NCBI RefSeq assembly: GCF_000337515.1
Contig: NZ_AOIQ01000014.1
Coordinates: forward strand, 356,903 to 420,902
DNA from: Halovivax asiaticus JCM 14624
GTDB taxonomy: Archaea > Halobacteriota > Halobacteria > Halobacteriales > Natrialbaceae
Reading direction: 5' to 3'
DNA: 64,000 bases
The notes under the pieces were generated by a model. It saw only the letters and a list, made by a program, of their open reading frames with translations, was not told the origin of the DNA and searched no databases. The position numbers were made by a program, and so were the translations under genes. Shown here one piece after another: positions 52,089 through 60,619 of this stretch. The stretch's first letter is position 1. The number at the start of each line of letters is the position of its first letter.

Positions 52089-53728
52089 TCACGGTAGCTG
52101 GTACGCATCGAATCGACGAACAGCTCGTCGATAGGCGATCACAGATAATACGGCCGCAAGGAGTATCGAACTGACGAAGGCACCAATGTGGATGGTTGCT
52201 GGTGTCACGCCGAGTTCTGTGGCGACTGGCCTCCTGATCTCCCCGACGTAGCTGGCGAACGCGGGAAGAGCGACGAGGACGAGTACCCCGATTGCCTGGC
52301 CAGCGTAGCGGAACGGTTCGTTGCCCTGTTGTCCGTACATCCACGGAAGGCTCGCCAGTGGGAGTGACGGGACGACGACAAACGTCGAATACGCAAATTG
52401 CATTCCGAGCGCCATCGAGGTCGTGATCGCACAAACACAGAGGAGGCACCCTAACACACCGACTAATATGAGTTCGACCACTCTCACCGGGCTCCCGATT
52501 CCGGAAAGTATCGTGAGAAGGAGCGTCAGTGGGATGCCAAGTGTGAGCCCAGCAAGCAACGTCCCGCGGCTGATGTCGTGGCCCGATACAGCAGTGAGTG
52601 TCGTGGGTAGCCCCTGATACTCCGCAGGGAGAACGTATATCCCGAACCCAAGGCCCGTTCCGAGCGCGCAGGTAACTGCAATTACAAGCGGCGCGACGGC
52701 CGGTACTGGCGAGGGACTGAGTGCGTATGCCAGAACGCCACTTCCAATGAACGTCAGGAGACCGAACATCGAATGCGCTGCCCGCGGAACTCGGCGTTCC
52801 TGAACTAACCGCTTCCGGGCGACAGTTAGTACCGGCCGTGAGACCCGGCCAGCGAACGCCTGATCCATGAACCCGTCACCGATAATCGGCCGTGAGCGAT
52901 GGGTTGGCGCTGACTTCGTTCCGTCAGTCTGCCAGACCTGTCTCCCGAGTACTGATGCCGAGCCAATGAGGAGGGCCACTCCCGCTGTGAATAACCCGAT
53001 CACGCCGATGCTACGACCCACGCTCCCACCGATGGTGGCATCCCCGACCAGGGCCAGATCGACGAACCACGCGATCGGGAGCCTCCCAGCACGGTGAATA
53101 GCACCTCTCCCGACAGTGACGAACTCGTCACGACGAACCACGCGAGCACAGGCAAGCCGTAGAGCACGATCGAGTACAACCGCGTGAAGAGGACGGACCG
53201 CCGTTTCAGATGCAATTTTGCGAGTCCGAGTGTGCTCCCGCCGACGACGAGTAGCGTGAGGAGGGCGCCGCCCGCCCCCACGATCGAGACGACCATCCCG
53301 GGAGCACCGACCCCGAGCGCAAATCCAGTTGCGAGGCTGCTGACTGGCAGCGCCAGGAGGAGTGTATACTGGGTGAGTAGAAATCCAACGACCCCGAGGA
53401 CGATCTCGCGCGTCCGAACCGTCGTGAACAGGTGATCGATGGCGAGCTGCTCGAACGTCACGGCCGCACGCCTGGTGGCATTTGCCAGAACGACCAATCC
53501 AAGCACTGTGGTGACGGCCTGTATTACGCCGATCGGCAGCGTCAACTCACTCTCACCAACGCCCTGGCCCACACTGTAGGCCCCGATACCGATGCCGATC
53601 GAAAGGCCAGCGATTGCGACCGTTCTGAGCGCTCGCTTGGCGGGTGATCGGCTATACTGCCGCCGGTGGCGGAGCCGTTCGATGTGTGCGATGAGGCGGC
53701 TGTTCCTCACAGTTGTATCCAGGGACAT
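52089..53728 (-). pseudogene. Long polytopic membrane protein gene split by a frameshift
   Basis: Two overlapping minus-strand frames (53728 to about 53085, and about 53085 to 52089) read as one protein of about 546 residues. The first half ends '...SLSGEVLFTVLGG' and the second continues 'LPIAWFVDLALVGDATIGG' in another frame. One missing base in GGAGGCTCCC near 53080-53090 joins them. The joined protein has at least ten hydrophobic helices, a basic cytosolic N-terminus ('IERLRHRRQYSRSPAKRALR') and a cytosolic middle region ('GRVSRPVLTVARKRLVQERR'). It resembles large permease subunits of ABC-2-type exporters in haloarchaea, but no ATPase gene is adjacent. Either an inactivated gene or a sequencing error. 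Confidence 0.75.
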
Positions 53729-53932
53729 GACGGTCGCCGTCTATCTTTCCCCGACGACAGTATGATACAAAAATTATTTCACTTGAATCAAACCATCTCT
53801 GGTGAGTGGGCGTTTGTCTCGGTCGGAAGGGAGAGGCAGCCGCTCCCCTGAACGGAAGTGAGAATCGGGTACAGATAGGCGCTACAACGGTTACAGCCAT
53901 CGATCCGGCCGTTTTGATTGGGCTGATCTGCC

Positions 53933-54526
53933 CTACCGCCGGCCCGTCACGTGCGTCTGGTCGTGATCGGGGAAGCACTCGGCGACGGCCTCCTGGCCGC
54001 CCTGATCGGCGATCACGGCTCGTAGTTCGGCCTCGTAGTCCGCGCGCGGGATCTCCTCGCTCGGACCGACGGTGACGTCGAGCGTCGAGTCGACGAGCCT
54101 GTCGACCGCGCCACGACCGAAGCCCGACAACGGGGCGACGTAGTCGACGTCGTGGCGATCTTCGAGGCTCTGAGCTTGGGCGCGCGAGACCGTTGGGACG
54201 CGGTCGTCGCGTCGAGTGCCGTCGGCGATGGCGTCGAAGTCGTCGGCGGCCGCCAGCGCCTCAAGCGCTTCCTGGTGGACGTGCTGGATACCATTTCGGG
54301 GGAAGCCGTCCTCGCGGATGCGTTCGGCGGCGTCGTGAGCGACCGCGTCGTCGAGTTCGATCCGGCGAAACGGCAGGTCGAGTTCGGCGGCGGCGCGTTC
54401 GGCGTGTTGCCAGTCGTCGGTGATGCCGAAGTGTGCGGTCGCCAGGGTGACGTCGTAGAAATTCTCCAGGAGCAACGCCGCGAGCGTCGAGTCCTTGCCG
54501 CCGCTGTACAGCAGTCCCAGTTGCAT
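53933..54526 (-). CDS. N-type PP-loop ATP pyrophosphatase family protein
   Basis: 197 residues. '[20 protein letters not shown]' has the SGGKDS PP-loop (residues 8-13) that binds ATP and adenylates a substrate. 'TAHFGITDDWQHAERAAAELDLPF' and 'IADGTRRDDRVP' are further family marks; the closest relatives I recall are Dph6/asparagine-synthase-like archaeal proteins of unknown substrate. It probably acts in tRNA or cofactor modification (inference). Its ATG overlaps the stop of the PDCD5 gene (TAATG), so it is translated from the same message. Confidence 0.82.
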   Translation of the reverse strand: MQLGLLYSGGKDSTLAALLLENFYDVTLATAHFGITDDWQHAERAAAELDLPFRRIELDDAVAHDAAERIREDGFPRNGIQHVHQEALEALAAADDFDAIADGTRRDDRVPTVSRAQAQSLEDRHDVDYVAPLSGFGRGAVDRLVDSTLDVTVGPSEEIPRADYEAELRAVIADQGGQEAVAECFPDHDQTHVTGRR

Positions 54527-54873
54527 TAGCGTCGGCGGATGTCGAAGCTCTTTGTCTCGGGCTTCAGTTCGGTCAGCAGTTGTTTCATCTTCTCGTCGTC
54601 GATCTTGCCCTGGATGCGCCCGCTCCGGGCCAGCGCCACGACCTGGCGTTCGACCTGTTCGCCGAACTGCTCTTTGCTCATCTTGACCGTGTTCAGGCGC
54701 TTTCTGGCGTCGTCGGTCAGGTGCTGGCGCAGGACGGCCTTCTTCTGGGCCTCGGCCTGTTGCTGGGCGGCCTGCTGGGCCTCGGCGTTGCCGCCCTGTG
54801 AGTCGGCCCGCTCTTTCAATTCCTCCATGCGCTCGCGCCGCAGTTCGTCGATCTCGTCGTCCGCGTTGCTCAT
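54526..54873 (-). CDS. PDCD5 (TFAR19)-family DNA-binding-like protein
   Basis: A 115-residue, highly charged helical protein. '[22 protein letters not shown]', a Gln/Ala-rich stretch, and '[56 protein letters not shown]' form the family three-helix core, and the tail reads 'TKSFDIRRR'. Archaeal members bind DNA weakly and often neighbour rps19e, suggesting a ribosome-linked role. It lies between rps19e and the PP-loop gene on one strand with very tight spacing. Confidence 0.92.
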   Translation of the reverse strand: MSNADDEIDELRRERMEELKERADSQGGNAEAQQAAQQQAEAQKKAVLRQHLTDDARKRLNTVKMSKEQFGEQVERQVVALARSGRIQGKIDDEKMKQLLTELKPETKSFDIRRR

Positions 54874-54972
54874 ACGTGTGCGATTGGGTCGCGGCGGGGA
54901 AAATGATTACGGAGCCTGCTCGGAACCCGCCTCGATGCGGCGGTCGAACTGCTGCGATGCCTCGAACGAAAT

Positions 54973-55428
54973 TTACGCGTAGCGCTCGAGTTCCGGTCGA
55001 TCGAGGTCCGAGAGGACGGTACCGGCAGTTTCGTCGAGGAGGCTGCGGCCCTCGGCGGTGATGCGGCGTCCCTCGCCCTCGGCGGTCTCGACGTAGCCGG
55101 CGTCCTCTAGCTGCTGGAGGATCGTCCGGATGACGTTCTTCGAGCCGTCGGCGCGCTTGTCGGGTGCGACGCGGTAGCGGGTCGAGCCGCGCTTGGAGCC
55201 GCCGTAGGCCGTCGAGAGACGCTCGACACCGACGGGGCCGGTGTCGGCGACCTTGCGCAGGAGGCTGGCCGCGCGGGTGGCCCAGAAGTCGTCCTGTTCC
55301 GGGGGGAGTTCGTTACTGACACCGCTCTTGGCGAACGGCGCCCAGTCGGGCTCGTCCAGTTCGTCGTCGAGGTCCGCGGCGACCGCCTCGATGAGGGCGT
55401 CCGCCGGGACGTCGTACATCGTAGCCAT
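54973..55428 (-). CDS. rps19e: 30S ribosomal protein S19e
   Basis: A 151-residue archaeal/eukaryotic small-subunit protein needed for 18S/16S rRNA maturation. It begins 'MATMYDVPADALIEAVAADLDD' and has the family middle 'DDFWATRAASLLRKVADTGPVGVERLSTAYGGSKRGSTRYRVAPDKRADGSKNVIRTILQQLEDAGYVE', the winged-helix core. The frame is open 12 codons upstream, but the family starts at MATMYD, and the TATA box 28 nt upstream agrees. It is followed by the PDCD5 and PP-loop genes on the same strand. Confidence 0.96.
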   Translation of the reverse strand: MATMYDVPADALIEAVAADLDDELDEPDWAPFAKSGVSNELPPEQDDFWATRAASLLRKVADTGPVGVERLSTAYGGSKRGSTRYRVAPDKRADGSKNVIRTILQQLEDAGYVETAEGEGRRITAEGRSLLDETAGTVLSDLDRPELERYA

Positions 55429-55451
55429 TGCCCGAGCGTATCCTTCGGCGC

Positions 55452-55460
55452 CATTTAAGG
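55452..55460 (-). promoter_or_regulatory. TATA-like box for rps19e
   Basis: On the minus strand CTTAAATG is centred about 28 nt before the ATG at 55428, the expected spacing for a leaderless message. It settles the choice of that start over the longer frame. Confidence 0.5.
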
Positions 55461-55530
55461 CCATCGTATCGGCCTGGGCCGCCCGGTCGTGGTCGGGGCG
55501 CTTTTCTCACGGGCCGTCCAACCCGCCCGT

Positions 55531-56445
55531 ATGGACGAGCGCGCGGCACTCACCCTTCTGGGAGACGAACTCGCCCACGCGGGCGACGACGCGGCCGTCG
55601 TCGACGGCCAGGTGCTGACGACGGACATGCTCCACGAGACGACGGACTTCCCCGAGGGGACGACCCGGTACACCGCCGGGTGGCGGGCGGTCGGTGCCTC
55701 GCTGTCCGACGTGGCCGCGATGGGTGCCGAGGCGACGGCCGCCGTCGCCGTCTACGCCGCGCCCGAGTTCGACGACGAAGCCCTCCTCGCGTTCGTCGCG
55801 GGTGCCCGGGACGTCTGCGAGCACGTCGGGGCACAGTACGTCGGCGGCGACCTCGATCACCACGCGGAGTTCACGGTCGCCACGACTGCCCTCGGTCGTG
55901 TTCCGGAACCGGCTGGCGCAGTCGAGCGGCAGCACGCTCCCCCAGTTCGTCGCAGCGGTGCCCGTCCCGGCGACGTCGTCTGCGTCACCGGCACGCTCGG
56001 TCGGAGCGCCGCCGCCCTCGAACTGTTCGACCGGGGCGCGATCGAGCGAGCGAACGACCTGTTCCGCTTCGTCCCCCGGATCGACGCCGGCGTGGCGCTC
56101 GCCCCGCACGCGAGCGCGATGATGGATTCGAGCGACGGCCTAGCGCGCTCGCTCCACCAGCTCGCCGACGCCTCGGACTGTGGGTTCGCCATCGAGTCCG
56201 CCACCGTGCCGGTCGACGATGCCGTGTCGGCCGCCTACGCGGACGAATCTAACGACGCCGTTCTCGAGACGGCGCTCACGTTCGGTGAGGACTTCGAACT
56301 CGTCTTCACCGTCGCTCCGGATGCACTGGAATCGGTGCGAACGGCGGTCCCCGTCGACGTGACGGTGCTCGGCGAGGTCGTCGCGTCCGGCGTGACGATG
56401 GACGGCCAGGCCCTTCCCGACGACGGCTACGATCACGGGGCGTGA
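55531..56445 (+). CDS. thiL: Thiamine-monophosphate kinase
   Basis: A 304-residue enzyme that phosphorylates thiamine-P to thiamine-PP, the last step of cofactor synthesis. PurM-like fold marks are 'GDDAAVVDG', 'TTDMLHETTDF', 'AGWRAVGASLSDVAAMGA', 'GGDLDHHAEFTV', 'MMDSSDGLARSLHQLA' and 'FGEDFELVFTV'. The N-terminus is shorter than in bacteria, as usual in archaea. It is divergent from rps19e, and the site-2 protease gene converges with a 33-bp gap. Confidence 0.93.
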   Translation: MDERAALTLLGDELAHAGDDAAVVDGQVLTTDMLHETTDFPEGTTRYTAGWRAVGASLSDVAAMGAEATAAVAVYAAPEFDDEALLAFVAGARDVCEHVGAQYVGGDLDHHAEFTVATTALGRVPEPAGAVERQHAPPVRRSGARPGDVVCVTGTLGRSAAALELFDRGAIERANDLFRFVPRIDAGVALAPHASAMMDSSDGLARSLHQLADASDCGFAIESATVPVDDAVSAAYADESNDAVLETALTFGEDFELVFTVAPDALESVRTAVPVDVTVLGEVVASGVTMDGQALPDDGYDHGA

Positions 56446-56478
56446 CCGTAGTTCGCCGAATCACGATCCGACGCCGAG

Positions 56479-57597
56479 CTACCCGACGATTTCGATCGGA
56501 ACGGGCGTGAAACACAGCGTTCCCAGCCCGAAGGTGAGCGCCCCCAGCACTCGTCGACGGGAGTCGAGGCGTTCCTCCACGAACGGTTTCGCCGGGCCGG
56601 CGATCGCGAGCAGCGTCGTCAGGACGGCCCAGAGGATCCAGACGGAGGCCGCCTGCCCGGTGTGATCGGTGAGGAAGTAGAGGTAGCCGGCGAGTCCGAG
56701 CAAGGCTGCGGGGACGAGCGCGCCGACGGTCTCCTGATCGGGGCCGATCATCGCCCGGAGGATGTGCCCGCCGTCCAATTGGCCGACGGGGATGAGGTTG
56801 AGGAGCGTGACGAACATCCCGACCCAGCCGCCGATGACGACGGGATTCACCATCGTCGTCGGATCGCCCCGGTACAGCGGCTGGTCGAAGAGCGCGGCGA
56901 GCCCCTCTAGCAGGGGTGGGAAACCCAGATGTAACTGGACGGCGTCGGGACTCTGGACCACCGCCGCGGGCGCGTGTATCGGATCCATGTGCAGGCCGAC
57001 GGTCGTCACCGTGACCGTGGCGACGAGGCCGGCGAGTGGACCCGCGACGCCAATGTCGAACAGCGCTTTCCGGCTCGGCATCCGACCGTTCATCTTGATC
57101 ACGGCGCCCAGCGTCCCGATCAGCGTCGGGATCGGGATGAAGTACGGGAGCGAGGCCTGGACGCGGTGGTAGCGACTCGCGACGTAGTGACCCATCTCGT
57201 GGACGCCAAGGACGAACAGAATCGCCGCCGAGAACGGCCACGCCCGGAGGAGCGCCGCGGGCTCGGCGAACGGATCGATGTGGTACCAGAACGTCCCGGC
57301 GAACAGCGTCGAGAGCACTGTCGCGACGAACAGGCCGATGTGTTTCCACGGAATCCCGTCGACGCCGAGCGACTGGGGTTCGGCGACGAGCGCAACGCGC
57401 CCGCGGGCGCCGCGCAGTTCGAGCTCGTACCCGGCGTCGTGGAAGGTCGGCCACAGTTCCTGCGTCACGGCGTCGGGCGAGACGCGCGGCTGGCCGACGT
57501 AGACGAGTTTATCGGCTGACCGATGGATTTCGGTCACGGCGAACACCGACTCGATCGCTTCGAGCGGCGGTCCGTCGGCCGGCGACTCGGCTGCCAT
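56479..57597 (-). CDS. Site-2 protease family (M50) intramembrane metalloprotease
   Basis: 372 residues. A cytosolic N-terminal domain of about 100 residues ('FAVTEIHRSADKLVYVGQPRV') precedes about seven hydrophobic helices. The zinc site is 'VLGVHEMGHYVASRYH' (HExxH) with the third ligand Asp in 'NLIPVGQLDGGHILRA'. It cleaves transmembrane segments of membrane-anchored substrates, often regulators (family knowledge). No anti-sigma-like substrate is nearby. The Met at 57597 is chosen; one three codons upstream is possible. It converges with thiL. Confidence 0.93.
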   Translation of the reverse strand: MAAESPADGPPLEAIESVFAVTEIHRSADKLVYVGQPRVSPDAVTQELWPTFHDAGYELELRGARGRVALVAEPQSLGVDGIPWKHIGLFVATVLSTLFAGTFWYHIDPFAEPAALLRAWPFSAAILFVLGVHEMGHYVASRYHRVQASLPYFIPIPTLIGTLGAVIKMNGRMPSRKALFDIGVAGPLAGLVATVTVTTVGLHMDPIHAPAAVVQSPDAVQLHLGFPPLLEGLAALFDQPLYRGDPTTMVNPVVIGGWVGMFVTLLNLIPVGQLDGGHILRAMIGPDQETVGALVPAALLGLAGYLYFLTDHTGQAASVWILWAVLTTLLAIAGPAKPFVEERLDSRRRVLGALTFGLGTLCFTPVPIEIVG

Positions 57598-57806
57598 CGG
57601 CGGCACTTGGTCGTCCGTCCGGATAAATCGCCTGTTGGCTCGCAGTCACCGATCCGTCTCGGCGCTCACCCTCGCCGCTCGTTGCTCGCCGTGGTCGGTC
57701 CGGATGCGTCTCTCGGTGTGTGAAAACGGGGTGAGAATGCAGGGTGTTGCGGGGACCCGGGTCGGCGTCGTCCGCCGACGCAACCCGAGAGACGGTTTCG
57801 TTCCGA

Positions 57807-58052
57807 TCAGGCGGCCTCGACGCGCCACGTGGTCGCGCTCGTGTAGGACCACTTCTCGACTTCGAGGTCGTCGGCGGACTCCGCGAGGGAGACCATGAGC
57901 GCGCCGATCTCTTTCGGGGAGAGCCCGACGTCGTCGGCGATGAACTTCCCTTTGAAGTACATCTCGCCATCTTCCGCTCGTTCGCGCAGGTACTGCTTCA
58001 GGCGACGTCGCTTGGTGTCGGTGGAGGGTGATGCAGTCGTGCTCATCGTCAT
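57807..58052 (-). CDS. DUF7123-like haloarchaeal protein (81 aa)
   Basis: The core 'KQYLRERAEDGEMYFKGKFIADDVGLSPKEIGALMVSLAESADDLEVEKWSYTSATTWRVE' is a winged-helix-like fold that I recall as a haloarchaea-specific DUF7123 family. It may bind nucleic acid; the function is unknown. A strong TATA box (CTTTATAAC) is centred 27 nt before 58052, so the start 'MTMSTTAS' is favoured over neighbours at 58061 and 58046. A solitary gene. Confidence 0.8.
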   Translation of the reverse strand: MTMSTTASPSTDTKRRRLKQYLRERAEDGEMYFKGKFIADDVGLSPKEIGALMVSLAESADDLEVEKWSYTSATTWRVEAA

Positions 58053-58538
58053 CTGACCCAACCGGCCGGGACCTGTTATAAAGGGAGGTTACTTTGGCAC
58101 GTTTCGTGTTCGTTCACGATACTGGCTGGTAATGAACGAATAGCTGGCGTTTCGCCGACTCTTCACGAATGGCTCAAAAACGCTTAGACGTTTTATAATC
58201 CTTTCTTATCTTTTATTCGCGTGGATCACTTCGGCCGCTAGTGTAGACGGATAGTAATCAAATAAACTGGGTTTTTCTCGGTACCTGAATACTTTCGGGC
58301 CGTTCATCTGCGCGCTCTGGAGTCCGTTGAACAATCGGTCTGGTGGCCGAAACCGGTCGGCAACGTTCCTGATACTGTAATAATGGCAAGTATTCGGTGT
58401 TCATTCACGCTCTCAAGCTGACCAACGGATGGAGAACGGTGGCGCCACTGTAGTCGGGGCGTGTGGGGCTCGATCTCGTTGGCCGGTGGGCGCGGTAACT
58501 GGTTCGCGGGGTAAAACCGGCGATTCGCGGGCTACCGC
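58053..58538. other. AT-rich 486-bp gap with palindrome next to a TATA-like box
   Basis: No open frame makes sense. It begins with the DUF7123 promoter (TATA at 58075-58083). At 58177-58194 there is a perfect inverted repeat, AAAACG-6-CGTTTT, overlapping TTTTATAATC, an arrangement expected of an operator on a promoter. Further AT-rich runs follow at about 58195-58220 and 58250-58275. It could drive an unannotated RNA to the right or a longer DUF7123 leader to the left. Confidence 0.4.
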
Positions 58539-60248
58539 CTACGAGTAGGTTTGCCCGTTAACTTCGATCTCGTTCCCGCTGCCGCCGGAGATTTCGATCG
58601 GGCCGGAGCCGTTGTCCGCGGCGCTGTTGCCGGAGCCTTGCGTGTCGTTGGAATCTTCCACGTCGTAGCCGTAGTCCCCGTTATCGTCGGAGGAGTTCTT
58701 GGAGAGAACGTTTCCATCTGATTCGTCGAGTTCGATGCCGTTGTCACCATTCTCGTTTGTGGTGTTTCCTTTCACGGTGTTCTCGTCCGACTCGTCGAGA
58801 TCGATGCCGTCGTCGTCGTTGTCGTTGGCCGTGTTGTTCTTGATCTTATTTTTGTGTGAATTGTCGAGATCGATGCCGTCGTCTCCGTTGTCGTTCGCGA
58901 TGTTCCCCGCGATCGTGTTCTTGTACGAGTAGTCGAGGTCGATCCCGTCCGCACCGTTGCCGGTCGCTTCGACCTTCGCGATGGTGTTCTTCTTCGAGGC
59001 GTCGAGGTCGATCCCATCGTCGTCGTTGTCGTCCGCACGGATCTTTTTCAGGGCGTTTGCGTAGGACAACGTGAGCTGGACGCCGTCGTCGCCGTTGTCA
59101 GTCGCGAGTACGTACGAGAGCGTGTTCTTCTTCGATCCGAGCAGGTACACGCCGTCTTCGTCGTTGTCTTGCGCTTCGAGGCGCGAGATCTCGTTGCCGT
59201 TCGACAGGACGAGAGCTAACCCGACGAAGTCGTTGTCGTTCATCTCGTTTCTCTCGATGGTGTTGTCGTCGGATCTCCAGAGGATGGCTCCGAAGGCGTT
59301 GCGCCAGGACCGGTTCTTGACCAGCGCGTTCCCGTCGGCGTTCACGAACAGGAATCCCGGGCCCCAGTTGTCGGCCGGATTGTTCCACTTGAGCGTGTTC
59401 CGGCTCGATTTGTGGAGGACGAACCCGAATCCGCTGTAAACCGCGACATTGGACTTCAGGGTAGTCTTGTCGGAGCGGTAGAGGTAGTAGCCAACCAGGG
59501 TTTCATCGGTCCGATTGTCGTAGATAGTCCCACCTTTCGTGTGCACGAAGGCGATTCCGGTGGTGCACCGTTCCACGTTGAGGTTCTTGACCGTCACGTT
59601 GGAGAGGCGGTCCCGGGAGTCGCCCTTCTTGCCGTCCTTCTTTCCGTGCTTGCCGGATTTCTTGTGGTGCTTTCCGTGATGGTGGGGCCGAACGAGGACG
59701 CCGACTCGTCCGACCTCCCACAGTCGCGGCCGCTCGCCGTTCATGCCGAGCGAGCCGTCTGTCACCGCATCCAGGTCGATCGAGTCGTCGAGCGAATCCA
59801 GATCGAGCGAGCCGTCCGTCACCGCATCCAGGTCGATCGAGTCGTCGATCGAGTCCAGATCGATCGCGGACGGACTCCTCGGCCCGTTCAGGGGACCGTA
59901 GCACGAAATCGTGTGGCCCTGGCCGTCGAGCGTGACGTCGCTCGCGCGGATCTCGATGCAGGCGTGCGTGTGGTCGTGGTGGTGGCCGTTGCACCCGCAG
60001 TCGCCGTTGTTGTTCCCGTTGTCGTTGTTCCACTCCAGATCGCTCTCCAGGACGTAGTGACCGGGCTCGTCGATGACGTAGCCACAGTGGTCGATCACCG
60101 TGACGCCCTTCTTTTTCTTGTGGTCTTTCTCTTCGTCTTCGCCTGCGCTCACGGCGCCGGTGCCGAGTGCGGCTGCGCCAGTCGCAGCGGCGCTCCGAAG
60201 GTACCATCGTCGGCCAATTCGCGAATCGCCGGTGTCATCGTCTGACAT
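58539..60248 (-). CDS. Tat-secreted right-handed beta-helix protein (NosD-like)
   Basis: 569 residues. 'SRIGRRWYLRSAAATGAAALGTGAVSAG' is a Tat signal, so the protein is secreted folded. A His cluster (HHHDHTH, residues 89-95) lies within 'NGHHHDHTHACIEIRASDVTLDGQGHTI', the start of a parallel beta-helix. Residues 130-167 hold two tandem 19-residue Asp-rich copies, and 189-213 form a His/Lys-rich insert. About ten coils of 23 residues follow (N-G-D-D-G-I-D-L-D-x-S-x-x-N-x-I), ending at a short C-terminal cap. Related proteins are NosD-like or surface carbohydrate-active beta-helices; no catalytic site is obvious. Asp/Asn-lined coils suggest Ca2+ or another cation binding (inference). It has its own promoter near 60260-60300. 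Confidence 0.85.
   Translation of the reverse strand: MSDDDTGDSRIGRRWYLRSAAATGAAALGTGAVSAGEDEEKDHKKKKGVTVIDHCGYVIDEPGHYVLESDLEWNNDNGNNNGDCGCNGHHHDHTHACIEIRASDVTLDGQGHTISCYGPLNGPRSPSAIDLDSIDDSIDLDAVTDGSLDLDSLDDSIDLDAVTDGSLGMNGERPRLWEVGRVGVLVRPHHHGKHHKKSGKHGKKDGKKGDSRDRLSNVTVKNLNVERCTTGIAFVHTKGGTIYDNRTDETLVGYYLYRSDKTTLKSNVAVYSGFGFVLHKSSRNTLKWNNPADNWGPGFLFVNADGNALVKNRSWRNAFGAILWRSDDNTIERNEMNDNDFVGLALVLSNGNEISRLEAQDNDEDGVYLLGSKKNTLSYVLATDNGDDGVQLTLSYANALKKIRADDNDDDGIDLDASKKNTIAKVEATGNGADGIDLDYSYKNTIAGNIANDNGDDGIDLDNSHKNKIKNNTANDNDDDGIDLDESDENTVKGNTTNENGDNGIELDESDGNVLSKNSSDDNGDYGYDVEDSNDTQGSGNSAADNGSGPIEISGGSGNEIEVNGQTYS
59748..59861 (-). repeat. Two tandem 57-bp repeats inside the beta-helix gene
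   Basis: Codons 130-148 and 149-167 encode nearly identical 19-residue units (DLDS-I/L-DDSIDLDAVTDGSL). The DNA copies are almost identical too, indicating recent duplication by slippage. In frame, so the gene stays open. Confidence 0.8.
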
Positions 60249-60619
60249 GACGATTGAGGCAACCCTGACTGACTATTTAGCTACGCAGTAGGTATAACAG
60301 AGCCGACTATTCGACGAACCGGTAAATACGCGAGTGACGGAGCGTACCGGATTCATTATCGTCACCATCGTTGAAACGTGTATTTCGTGCGTACGGGGGG
60401 CAGAATGGGCGGCTTACGGCCAATATCGGGGTGAATGGGTCGCCTACGCCGATCGTCGGTGTAGCCGTTCGGCCGTATTCGGAGTGTACCGGCCGTTTGG
60501 GCGCCATTACTGGGGCAAACCGGCGACAATCCGCCCGGTCCGTCCGGCTGCTCGCGACCCGGCGAGATCCGTTTCGCTACCCACTTGCGTGCGAAACGCA
60601 GTCTCCCCTTCTGGCGCCC
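60249..60619. other. 371-bp gap between the beta-helix gene and moaE
   Basis: It contains the promoter of the beta-helix gene at its left end (AT-rich TTATACC and CTAAATAG on the minus strand). 60400-60530 is GC-rich with several overlapping CGGCC/GGCCG inverted motifs, but no gene was recognised. Frames across it are shadows. Confidence 0.35.

Noticed and set aside
58590-59280. Regular 69-bp repeats resembling a repeat array or CRISPR
   Set aside because: They are in-frame coils of the beta-helix protein without spacers; no CRISPR array or cas gene was seen.
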